Positions 17,045 through 24,689 of a stretch of 64,000 bases of DNA are shown here, in pieces. The translations under genes and the position numbers were made by a program. The stretch covers positions 1 to 64,000 of the forward strand of contig CAZYRX010000003.1 of the NCBI GenBank assembly GCA_964649895.1. The letters run 5' to 3'. The DNA comes from Halanaerobium sp964649895. GTDB taxonomy: Bacteria; Bacillota; Halanaerobiia; Halanaerobiales; Halanaerobiaceae. Numbering within the stretch: position 1 is the stretch's first letter; the number at the start of each line of letters is the position of its first letter. The notes below the pieces were generated by a model. The model saw only the letters and a program-made list of their open reading frames with translations. It had not been told where the DNA came from and did not search any database.

Positions 17045-18118
17045 TTAAACCTTCTCCAATCTTTTGAGATTATCCTCCTCAATTAATTCATCAATAACCG
17101 GAGCTAAATCTCCATCTAATATTTTGTCAAGTTGATGAACAGTTAAATTGATTCTGTGATCACTTACTCTTCCCTGTGGGAAATTATAGGTGCGGATTTT
17201 TTCACTTCTATCTCCGGTTCCCACCTGAGATTTTCTTGCTTCTGCTCTTTCCTGCTGTTTTTCCTGTTCTTTTTTCTCCTGCAGTCTAGCTCTTAAAATG
17301 CGCATCGCTTTTGACTTGTTTTTATGCTGTGATTTTTCATCCTGACAGGAAACTGTAAGATCTGTAGGAATGTGAGTAATTCTTACAGCAGAATCTGTTG
17401 TGTTTACACTCTGACCACCAGGTCCACTGGATCGGTAAACATCTATTCTGAGATCATTTGGATCAATATCTATATCAACTTCTTCAGCTTCAGGTAATAC
17501 TGCTACAGTAGCAGTTGAAGTATGAATCCTGCCGCTGGATTCGGTTGAAGGAACACGCTGAACCCTGTGTACACCACTTTCGTATTTAAGATGTCTAAAT
17601 ACATCACTACCTTCAACTGTAAAGATGATTTCTTTGTAGCCTCCCACTCCAGAAGGATTTGCATTCATTACTTCCACCTTCCAGCCGTTGTTCTCCGCAT
17701 AACGGGAGTACATCCTGTAGAGGTCTGCTGCAAATAATGCGGCTTCATCTCCTCCAGCTCCTGCTCTTATCTCTACAATAACATTTTTCTCATCATTAGG
17801 ATCATCAGGCAGCAGCATAATAGGAAGTTTTTCTTCAAGCTTTTCCATTTTGGGTTTAAGTTCCTGAATCTCCATTTCAGCAAGTTCCTGAACCTCTGGA
17901 TCATCATCAAGCTCAATCATTTCTTCTGCTTCTTCTATTCCCTGTTTTACTTCCTTATATTCTTTATATTTTTCTACAATTTTTTTCAATTTCGCATGTT
18001 TTTTAAGCAGCTTTTGATACCTGCTGCTGTCATTTATAATTTCTGGATCACTGAGCTTTGAATTTAGTTTCTGATATTTTTCTAAAAGCTCATCCAGTTT
18101 TTCTTCTAAATCAAACAT
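17045..18118 (-). CDS. prfA: Peptide chain release factor 1
   Basis: Terminates translation at UAA and UAG. The peptidyl-tRNA hydrolysis motif is SSGPGGQSVNTTDSAVR; the P-x-T codon-reading motif is PST within RVPSTESSGRIHTS, which assigns RF1 rather than RF2. I use ATG 18118 with GAGGTG 6 nt upstream instead of the GTG nine bases earlier that is part of that site, giving 357 residues. It is the substrate of the adjacent PrmC. Confidence 0.96.
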   Translation of the reverse strand: MFDLEEKLDELLEKYQKLNSKLSDPEIINDSSRYQKLLKKHAKLKKIVEKYKEYKEVKQGIEEAEEMIELDDDPEVQELAEMEIQELKPKMEKLEEKLPIMLLPDDPNDEKNVIVEIRAGAGGDEAALFAADLYRMYSRYAENNGWKVEVMNANPSGVGGYKEIIFTVEGSDVFRHLKYESGVHRVQRVPSTESSGRIHTSTATVAVLPEAEEVDIDIDPNDLRIDVYRSSGPGGQSVNTTDSAVRITHIPTDLTVSCQDEKSQHKNKSKAMRILRARLQEKKEQEKQQERAEARKSQVGTGDRSEKIRTYNFPQGRVSDHRINLTVHQLDKILDGDLAPVIDELIEEDNLKRLEKV

Positions 18119-18147
18119 TTTATTCACCTCATTAATTTTAGGAGAAA

Positions 18148-18729
18148 TTATTCTCCTTTTACTGCGTGACAGCTTCTGCAGCGTGCTTCATATACCTCTT
18201 GAGCTCCAATCAAAACTACCGGATCATCATATGCTGCAGGCTCACCATCTATCAACCGCTGAGTTCTACTTGCCGGTTCACCACACTGAATACAGATAGC
18301 ATGCAGTTTGTCGACATATTCTGCTCTTGCCATCAGCTCGGGCATAGGGCCAAATGGCTCACCACGAAAATTACGGTCCAGTCCAGCAGCTATTACCCTT
18401 GTACCTCTATCAGCAAGATCTTCACAAATTTCTACAATATCCTGATGAAAAAATTGAGCTTCATCTATACCTACCACATCAATAGTGGTATCAAGTTTTT
18501 CCAAAATTTCTTCTGGATGATCTACCGGAACTGCCTCTATACTGTCTCCACTATGAGAAACAACATCATCTTTATTATAGCGGTTATCAATAACTGGTTT
18601 AAATACTTTAATTTTCTGTTTTGCAATTTTAACCCTTCGCAGGCGTCTAATTAGTTCTTCACTTTTTCCGCAATACATTGGTCCAGTAATAACTTCAATC
18701 CAGCCGCTCTTTGTTATCTTATACATCAA
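18148..18729 (-). CDS. tdk: Thymidine kinase, type II
   Basis: Phosphorylates thymidine to dTMP. The P-loop is GPMYCGKSEELIRR, the Walker B/lasso part contains DEAQFF, and a structural zinc site is formed by CIQC and CRSCH near the C-terminus. The 193 residues are standard. It is part of the rpmE-tdk-prfA string, although a terminator lies between rpmE and tdk. Confidence 0.96.
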   Translation of the reverse strand: MMYKITKSGWIEVITGPMYCGKSEELIRRLRRVKIAKQKIKVFKPVIDNRYNKDDVVSHSGDSIEAVPVDHPEEILEKLDTTIDVVGIDEAQFFHQDIVEICEDLADRGTRVIAAGLDRNFRGEPFGPMPELMARAEYVDKLHAICIQCGEPASRTQRLIDGEPAAYDDPVVLIGAQEVYEARCRSCHAVKGE

Positions 18730-18817
18730 GTCACCTCATCAAAATTAAAATGTTATACTTATTTGCTATATTTTTTAATCATAATTTAAGCCAAATGCTG
18801 CAGATGGAAAATTTTCT

Positions 18818-18846
18818 AAAAAAAAAGCAGAGCTATTAAGCCCTGC
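18818..18846 (-). terminator. Terminator after rpmE
   Basis: GCAGGGCT-TAAT-AGCTCTGC followed by nine T on the minus strand, one G-U pair in the stem, 28 nt after the rpmE stop. Read-through or a separate promoter must feed tdk. Confidence 0.9.
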
Positions 18847-18873
18847 AGCAGAAAAAAGGATTCCTGATCTTTA

Positions 18874-19098
18874 TTATTCAGAATCTTCTTCTGACTCTTC
18901 TGAAATCCCATATTTTTTGTTAAATCTTTCGACACGACCACCTTTTTTGGCTTTACGCTGTTTTCCTGTATAGAATGGATGACAGCTAGAACATACTTCA
19001 ACCCTTATATTATCTTTAGTAGATTTTGTATGATAAACCTCGCCGCAGGCACAGGTTACTGTTGTTTCTTTTACTTCGGGGTGGATTCCTTCACGCAT
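18874..19098 (-). CDS. rpmE: 50S ribosomal protein L31 (zinc-binding form)
   Basis: The four zinc ligands are visible as CAC and CSSC, so this is the Cys-plus form. The sequence opens MREGIHPEVKETTVTC and ends in an acidic tail (EESEEDSE). 74 residues, slightly longer than the common 66-70. Its promoter and a leader hairpin are visible upstream. It lies just after rho, as in Bacillus. Confidence 0.96.
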   Translation of the reverse strand: MREGIHPEVKETTVTCACGEVYHTKSTKDNIRVEVCSSCHPFYTGKQRKAKKGGRVERFNKKYGISEESEEDSE

Positions 19099-19135
19099 CT
19101 ATATCACCTCTCTTGCATACATAATTATTTTTTAA

Positions 19136-19164
19136 ACCGATTAAATATCTATCATTCAACCGGT
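19136..19164 (-). promoter_or_regulatory. Hairpin in the rpmE leader
   Basis: ACCGGTTGAAT / ATTTAATCGGT form an 11-bp stem with two G-U pairs and a 7-nt loop between the promoter and the ribosome site of rpmE. A role in L31 autocontrol is possible but inferred. Confidence 0.4.
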
Positions 19165-19193
19165 ATATAGGCATACTTCTCAAGCTAGAGTAT

Positions 19194-19222
19194 ATTATAA
19201 CACAGCAATTTAAGCTATGCAA
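19194..19222 (-). promoter_or_regulatory. Sigma-A promoter for rpmE
   Basis: TTGCAT, 17 nt, TATAAT on the minus strand; transcription would start about 90 nt ahead of the rpmE ATG. It lies just after the rho stop. Confidence 0.7.
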
Positions 19223-19227
19223 GCAAA

Positions 19228-20487
19228 TTAACTGCTAAATATTTTTTCCAGCGTTTTTAAAAGTTCTTCATTATTCTTGGTGTTTTTTAACTGTTTAATA
19301 AATGTGCTGCTTATCTCATAATCACTTAGATCTGCAGTCTGCTGACGGAGCTTCCAGATTATTTCCAGCTCTTTTTCATCAAGCAGCATTTCTTCTTTTC
19401 TAGTGCCGGAGCGATTGATATCAATTGCTGGGAATATTCTTCTTTCTGCCAGCCTTCTGTTTAAATGCAGCTCCATATTTCCAGTACCTTTAAATTCTTC
19501 ATAGATTACATCATCCATCCTGCTTCCCGTATCAACTAGTGATGTAGCAATTATTGTAAGGCTGCCTCCTTCTTCTATATTTCTAGCAGCACCAAAAAAT
19601 CTTTTGGGGAAATGCATTGCTGTAGGATCAAGTCCACCAGAAAGTGTTCTACCACTGGGTGGTATTGTTACATTGGCAGCTCTTGCAAGTCGGGTAATAC
19701 TGTCCAGCAAAATAACTACATCATATTTATGTTCAACAAGTCTTTTTGCTTTTTCTAAGACAAGTTTAGCTACCTGGATATGTTCTTCTGGTGGTTCGTC
19801 AAAGGTTGAACTAATAACTTCTGCATCAACAGACCGCCTCATGTCTGTAACTTCCTCAGGTCGCTCATCAATTAACAATATCATCATTTTGCTTTCAGGA
19901 TAGTTTGAACGAATGCTGTTTGCTATCTTTTTGAGAAGAACTGTTTTTCCCGCTTTAGGAGGAGAAACTAAAAGACCACGCTGTCCTTTACCAATCGGAG
20001 AAATAAGATCAATAAAACGGGTAGATATACCGTTCTTATGATACTCGAGTTTGAATCTTTCTTCTGGATAAAGGGGGGTAAGGTCTTCAAAATAGGCCCT
20101 TTCTCTTGCTTTTTCGGGATCCTGATAATTAACTGCTTCAATTCTTAAAATAGCAAAATATTTTTCATTTTCCTTTGGCTCTCTGACCTGACCTGACACT
20201 ACATCTCCTGTGCGGAGATCAAAACGCCTGATCTGAGAAGCAGAAATATATATGTCATCACTTGAAGGAATATATTTGGAGGGTCTTAAGAATCCATAAC
20301 CTTCATTCTGGATAATCTCGAGCACTCCCTCTGCAAAAATATGGCCTCCCTGTTCAGTTCCCTTTTTTAAAATAGCAAAAATCAAATCTTTTTTCCGCAT
20401 CTGCGAATAGCCAGAAACATCCATCTCTTTTGCTATTTCATGAAGCTCTGTTATTGTTTTTCTTTCTAATTCACTAATGTTCAACAA
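19228..20487 (-). CDS. rho: Transcription termination factor Rho
   Basis: Hexameric RNA helicase that ends transcripts. The N-terminal Rho domain (ITELHEIAKEMDVSGYSQM), the cold-shock-like RNA-binding domain (GYGFLRPSKYIPSSDDIYIS) and the P-loop PPKAGKTVLLKKIA follow in order; RFIDLISPIGKGQRGLL is the conserved lead-in. About 419 residues. Start chosen at TTG 20487, 9 nt after GAAAGG; the longest frame begins with a TTG too close to that site. The 5' flank runs straight into the repeat block. Confidence 0.96.
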   Translation of the reverse strand: MLNISELERKTITELHEIAKEMDVSGYSQMRKKDLIFAILKKGTEQGGHIFAEGVLEIIQNEGYGFLRPSKYIPSSDDIYISASQIRRFDLRTGDVVSGQVREPKENEKYFAILRIEAVNYQDPEKARERAYFEDLTPLYPEERFKLEYHKNGISTRFIDLISPIGKGQRGLLVSPPKAGKTVLLKKIANSIRSNYPESKMMILLIDERPEEVTDMRRSVDAEVISSTFDEPPEEHIQVAKLVLEKAKRLVEHKYDVVILLDSITRLARAANVTIPPSGRTLSGGLDPTAMHFPKRFFGAARNIEEGGSLTIIATSLVDTGSRMDDVIYEEFKGTGNMELHLNRRLAERRIFPAIDINRSGTRKEEMLLDEKELEIIWKLRQQTADLSDYEISSTFIKQLKNTKNNEELLKTLEKIFSS

Positions 20488-20516
20488 ATTAATCAACCTT
20501 TCTGGTCTCGTCTCTA

Positions 20517-21001
20517 TTTTGCCGTCGTGGAGAATTTGGCTGCTTTCTTCAAACTAGAATTTTACAGTTATATTTATGTTAAACGTCCAGAGTTTAGTTT
20601 CTAAATCAGCACTTAATTCCGGAACACTGATGGCTTCAGTTTAGTTTCTAAATTAGCACTTCAGTCCGGAATAGGATTAAACAAATAAAATCATGGAACA
20701 CTATGTTTACTGCTGAATTGTTTGATATGTTAAATCAGCACTTAATTCCGGAACACTGATGGTTTCAGTTTAGTTTCTAAATTAGCACTTCAGTCCGGAA
20801 TAGGATTAAACAAATAAAATCATGGAACACTATGTTTACTGCTGAATTGTTTGATATGTTAAATCAGCACTTAATTCCGGAACAGGCAGAAAGAAGATAA
20901 ATTGATGTTTCAATTTGTCCCCATTCAACCCAAACAAACACAGCTTCATTTGGACAAATCATTAATTTATCGCACTTTTGCCGTCGTGGAGAATTTGGCT
21001 G
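20517..21001. repeat. Nested repeat block between rho and the CaCA gene
   Basis: A 26-bp direct repeat (TTTTGCCGTCGTGGAGAATT plus TGGCTG) occurs at 20517-20542 and 20976-21001 and brackets the block. Inside, a 129-bp unit is repeated in tandem (20602-20730 and 20731-20859, differing at one visible base), followed by a 24-25-bp partial third copy. Each unit itself holds two related 30-bp pieces around TTCCGGAA-like cores. An imperfect long inverted repeat lies at about 20893-20980 (TTTGTCC ... GGACAAA). A stretch at about 20998-21022 matches the unit in inverted orientation and touches the end of the CaCA gene. No transposase is present. Confidence 0.9.
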
Positions 21002-21012
21002 ATTTAACATAA

Positions 21013-22029
21013 TCAAACAATGTTTATTCCGAGCTGAAAAAGCAGATAAGCTCCTAGAAAATAAAATATCGCTGCTGTTATCGAGTCCCAACCCATAAGT
21101 AAAAATGATTTCCTTGATCTATAAAATAATCCAACTAAAATAACTGTGGACATTACTATTCCGACCATTGCTGTGACTATATGGACAATTTTTGCATCTA
21201 TCAGCAGAATGCCGGGACGATAAAATATATCAGCAAAAAATATTACTGTCATATTAAAAATATTACTGCCAAATACATTTCCGATTGCCATATTATAGGC
21301 ACTAATCCGGATAGCAGAAATAGTTGCTACAAGTTCAGGTAAAGAAGTAGCAGCTGCAACTAAAATTGTACCAATAAAACTCTGATCAATCCCAGTTGCT
21401 AAAGCTATCTGATCTGCACTAATAGTTAGCCGTACCCCACTAAATACAATTATAACTGCACAGACAATAAAACCTCCAACAGCTCTGTTCAAGCTGTATT
21501 CAGGATTTTGATCTTCCCTTGGCTCTTCATCTTTATCAAGTGGGTTCTTTTTATCATAACGATAAATAAGCCTCATTCCGAGCAAATATGTAATTATTAA
21601 AATAATACTATCTATTCCAACACCGAAAATACTGAGATTTAAATTCATGAAATGTGAAATAATAAGGCTGAATACTACTAAAGCTGAAAGTAAAATACCC
21701 AGAAGGCCGGAAAGAACATGACTGTAGTTAACCTGAAGTAATAGAGGACCTTTGCCTTGAAGGAGATCTGCAAAAGCCAGAATAGCTAAATTGAATGTGT
21801 TACTACCGAAAGCATTACCAACTGCTATATCAGGTGCACCTACAACAGCCGAAGTGATGCTTGTAACAAGCTCGGGCAGTGATGTGGCCATTGCGATTAA
21901 AACTCCACCTATAAAAGCGTGCCCAAGTCCGGTTTTCTCAGAAATTATATCACCAAACCTTGAAAGATATGTACCAGTAATTATTATCATAAGTGCCATT
22001 AATGAGAATTCTAGCCAGATTTGTGTCAA
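21013..22029 (-). CDS. CaCA-family Na+/Ca2+ exchanger, YrbG-like
   Basis: About ten membrane helices with the two alpha repeats that define the family: ATSLPELVTSITSAVVG with GNAFGSNTFN in the first half and AATSLPELVATISAIRI with GNVFGSNIFN in the second, in inverted topology. The Glu in each PEL is the ion ligand. Exchange of Ca2+ (or another divalent cation) against Na+ is predicted. TTG start, 6 nt after GAGGAG; 338 residues. It appears to be a single-gene unit bounded by the repeat block downstream. Confidence 0.9.
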   Translation of the reverse strand: MTQIWLEFSLMALMIIITGTYLSRFGDIISEKTGLGHAFIGGVLIAMATSLPELVTSITSAVVGAPDIAVGNAFGSNTFNLAILAFADLLQGKGPLLLQVNYSHVLSGLLGILLSALVVFSLIISHFMNLNLSIFGVGIDSIILIITYLLGMRLIYRYDKKNPLDKDEEPREDQNPEYSLNRAVGGFIVCAVIIVFSGVRLTISADQIALATGIDQSFIGTILVAAATSLPELVATISAIRISAYNMAIGNVFGSNIFNMTVIFFADIFYRPGILLIDAKIVHIVTAMVGIVMSTVILVGLFYRSRKSFLLMGWDSITAAIFYFLGAYLLFQLGINIV

Positions 22030-22182
22030 TTTAAACTCCTCTTTATTAAATAAGTCTATTAAAACTATTTAAAGATGAACCCTTATAAATATTAAATTTA
22101 AATCTATTGATTTGATTACTTTAGGAATTTTTTTAGGAATTATAATCCCTACTTAAAAAATTATTAATTTATCAATAGAAAT

Positions 22183-22214
22183 AAGGGAAAACTTCCAGCT
22201 GGAAATCCTCCCCT
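22183..22214 (-). terminator. Probable terminator after fba
   Basis: A 32-nt, nearly perfect palindrome with the centre CCAGCTGG and several G-U pairs, followed by TTATTTCTATT on the minus strand; 21 nt after the fba stop. The T tract is not continuous. Confidence 0.6.
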
Positions 22215-22234
22215 ATTTATTATTTAAGATTTAC

Positions 22235-23092
22235 CTACCAGGCTTTATCATTGCTGCCAAGTATTTTAATTTTTTCTTTTACCTTTTCAGTAATCGCGTC
22301 TCTACCTGGTCCACAGTATTTGCGTGGATCATAAAGTGCTGGTTTTTCTTCAAATATTTCTTTGATCTTAGAGGTAAATGACTGCTGAAAATCGGTATTT
22401 ACATTAACTTTGTTAACTCCATACTTAACACCTGTCTGAAGATCTTCTGCTGAAATACCAGATGCACCATGTAATACTACGGGCATATCTATTAACTGCT
22501 TGATTGTATCTAGTCTTTCAAAATCTAATTCTGGTTCACCTTCATAAACACCATGAGCTGTTCCGATTGCGATAGCTAATGCATCTACTCCTGTTGCCTC
22601 AACAAACTCTTTTGCCTGATCAGGATCTGTATACATAGCATCTTTTTCTTCTACTGTATGATCATCTTCTGTACCACCGATTGTTCCTAACTCTGCTTCT
22701 ACACTAACTCCTACACTATGAGCAGCCTCTACCACTTTTTTGGTTAGGGCAATATTATCTACAAATGAATGTTTTGAAGCATCAATCATAACGGAAGAAA
22801 ATCCAGCTCTTATGCAGTTCATGATACTTTCAAAACCGCTTCCATGATCTAAATGCAGAGCAACAGGAATAGAAGTATGTGCAGTTGCTGCTTCTACCAT
22901 TTTAATTACATAATCCATACCTATGTAGCGAATTGCACCTTCACTTGCCTGTAAAATTAAAGGTGAGTTAAGTTCTTCTGCTCCTCTAATAATTCCCTGT
23001 AGAAATTCCATATTGTTAATATTAAATCCACCTACAGCATATGTTCTTTTATGAGCATCCTGCAAAATATCAGCCATTGGTACTAAATTCAT
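22235..23092 (-). CDS. fba: Class II fructose-bisphosphate aldolase
   Basis: Zinc aldolase of glycolysis and gluconeogenesis. The metal His residues lie in LHLDHGSG, GTAHGVYEGEP and VLHGASGI; the phosphate-binding NVNTDFQ motif follows. 285 residues. ATG start with TAGGAGG. It is 32 nt behind a zinc-ribbon gene and may be cotranscribed with it. Tagatose-bisphosphate aldolase is a related alternative, but FBP aldolase is more likely for a core copy. Confidence 0.93.
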   Translation of the reverse strand: MNLVPMADILQDAHKRTYAVGGFNINNMEFLQGIIRGAEELNSPLILQASEGAIRYIGMDYVIKMVEAATAHTSIPVALHLDHGSGFESIMNCIRAGFSSVMIDASKHSFVDNIALTKKVVEAAHSVGVSVEAELGTIGGTEDDHTVEEKDAMYTDPDQAKEFVEATGVDALAIAIGTAHGVYEGEPELDFERLDTIKQLIDMPVVLHGASGISAEDLQTGVKYGVNKVNVNTDFQQSFTSKIKEIFEEKPALYDPRKYCGPGRDAITEKVKEKIKILGSNDKAW

Positions 23093-23124
23093 AATTGTTG
23101 CCTCCTATAATTGTTATTGGTTTT

Positions 23125-23778
23125 CTATAAATTCATCCAGGGATCTAGAGAATCATTTGATTCTCCCTGAATATTATGCAGTTCTATACTATTTAAATGC
23201 CTCAGCTTCTCTAAATCATAATTATCAGAGGCTGAAATATTCAAATGTGTACTGCAGTTATTGCATATCAGTTGAATTCTGTCCGAAAACAATTCTACAT
23301 TGATGTCTTCACTGCCGCATTCACAATTGATTGAACCTTTTAGTGCAAGATCATCAATTATATCTAATGCCTGGAGCATGATCTCTGGATTTTTAAAATC
23401 ATCAAATCCAAGTTCTTCTGCCATCAAGTTTAGTTCTTCTTTTTCTTTTCTTATTTCTCTGCTAACTTTTTCTGGTGGACCAAAATAACCAGGGTTAAGC
23501 CCTTCTTCCTTACAGGGAAGAGGATTAAGATTCTGAGAATGCCAGAATTTCTCAGGAGAGATGACCATTTTATGGGCCTGATTACAGTTTAAGCAGAAAT
23601 AATATATTTCTATGTAAGAGTTTGCTTTTCTCAATAATGAAGCTTTATCTGCACCACAGCTGCACTTAAGCTGTTTTAATTCACCCAGGGGAAGTTCAAA
23701 TATATTAACCTCTTCTTTTTCAAGACAACCACAGGCAGGACAACTTAGAGCTACTGCAGTAGAAAATTTAATTACCAT
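23125..23778 (-). CDS. Unknown protein with four zinc-ribbon Cys pairs
   Basis: I do not recognise this 217-residue family. It shows Cys pairs CPAC (13-16), CSC, CLNC, CEC and CNNC, which group into two probable zinc ribbons, one at residues about 13-65 and one at about 150-180, separated by a charged helical stretch (REIRKEKEELNLMAEELGF). No enzyme motif is visible. Possible roles are nucleic-acid or protein binding. The start codon is preceded by only a weak site; a strong AAGGAGGTGA lies further up, with a hairpin between (see findings). It is directly upstream of fba. Confidence 0.7.
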   Translation of the reverse strand: MVIKFSTAVALSCPACGCLEKEEVNIFELPLGELKQLKCSCGADKASLLRKANSYIEIYYFCLNCNQAHKMVISPEKFWHSQNLNPLPCKEEGLNPGYFGPPEKVSREIRKEKEELNLMAEELGFDDFKNPEIMLQALDIIDDLALKGSINCECGSEDINVELFSDRIQLICNNCSTHLNISASDNYDLEKLRHLNSIELHNIQGESNDSLDPWMNL

Positions 23779-23787
23779 AATCAGCCC

Positions 23788-23812
23788 GACCTGTTAAAAT
23801 CAAGGCCAGGTC
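23788..23812 (-). promoter_or_regulatory. Hairpin between a strong Shine-Dalgarno and the start of the zinc-ribbon gene
   Basis: GACCTG / CAGGTC (6-bp stem, 13-nt loop) lies between AAGGAGGTGA (23814-23823) and ATG 23778. If folded, it brings the strong site to about 10 nt from the ATG. Confidence 0.4.
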
Positions 23813-23894
23813 TTCACCTCCTTAATCTAATTATTCTCTATTATCATAAAAAACCCTTTTTTGATTTGAGAAAACTAGATTAAATAAAGGCTGT

Positions 23895-24671
23895 TTAATT
23901 ATTATCTTCTTTGACTATTCTCTGAATTTCTCTAATTCTGATCCTATGTTCTTCAGTTTTGAAACTTTCTGCAAAAGCTTCATTTTCATATTTAAAACCT
24001 GATTCAATACCACTATGAAACCCTTTATTAATAGCTTTTTTGATCATTGTTACTGCTTTCGAAGAGCGATCAGTTATCTCAAATGCAATTTCTCTTGCAC
24101 TTGATAATAGTGAACGAGGTGTAACAACTTCGTTAATTAAGCCGATCTCATAGGCTACAGTAGCATCAATTATATCTCCTGTAAAAAGCAGTTCTTTTGC
24201 TTTGCCAACACCTATTAAACGCGGCAGCCTCTGTGTAGCTCCAAATGCTGGTATGATACCTAATTTAACTTCTGGCTGTCCAAATCTAGCTCTGGTTGTA
24301 GCCAATCTGATATCACATGCCAGGGTGAGCTCCATTCCACCACCGAGAGCATAACCATCAATCGCTGCTATGACAACCGGACAGCTTGATTCTATCAAAT
24401 CACAAATCGCCTTGCCTTTTTTGGAAAGTTCTTCGGCCTGCTGACTATTCAATTTCTCCAGATAGTCAATATCTCCCCCAACAGAAAAAGCCTTTGTACC
24501 GACCGCTGTTAAAATCACTGCTCCCAGATCATCACGTGCGAAAACATCTTTTAAAGTTTGATGCAGCTCATCTAAAAGTTGAGCATTATAAGCATTTAAC
24601 ACCTCAGGACGATTGATTTTAACTGTCGCCAGTGGAGCATCAAACTCGCACTTAATAAATTCTCCTCCCAT
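23895..24671 (-). CDS. Enoyl-CoA hydratase/isomerase (crotonase) family protein
   Basis: Crotonase fold of 258 residues. The oxyanion-hole segments AFSVGGDIDYL and IDGYALGGGMEL are present. Both catalytic Glu positions of hydratases appear kept (FGQPEVKLGI and the Glu in KAKELLFTGD). The C-terminus (EHRIRIREIQRIVKEDNN) lacks the usual ending of the family. No other fatty-acid or CoA gene is near, so the substrate is unknown. ATG start behind GGGGG, 18 nt after pyrG's upstream end in the same direction. Confidence 0.82.
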   Translation of the reverse strand: MGGEFIKCEFDAPLATVKINRPEVLNAYNAQLLDELHQTLKDVFARDDLGAVILTAVGTKAFSVGGDIDYLEKLNSQQAEELSKKGKAICDLIESSCPVVIAAIDGYALGGGMELTLACDIRLATTRARFGQPEVKLGIIPAFGATQRLPRLIGVGKAKELLFTGDIIDATVAYEIGLINEVVTPRSLLSSAREIAFEITDRSSKAVTMIKKAINKGFHSGIESGFKYENEAFAESFKTEEHRIRIREIQRIVKEDNN

Positions 24672-24689
24672 TCTTTTTCCCCCTATTTT

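Noticed and set aside
20517..21001. Repeat block considered as a CRISPR array
   Set aside because: The repeats are 129-bp tandem units without regular 30-40-nt unique spacers, and no cas gene is near.
20864..21091. 75-codon frame on the minus strand over the end of the CaCA gene and the repeat block
   Set aside because: It consists of repeat sequence and antisense overlap with no family match.
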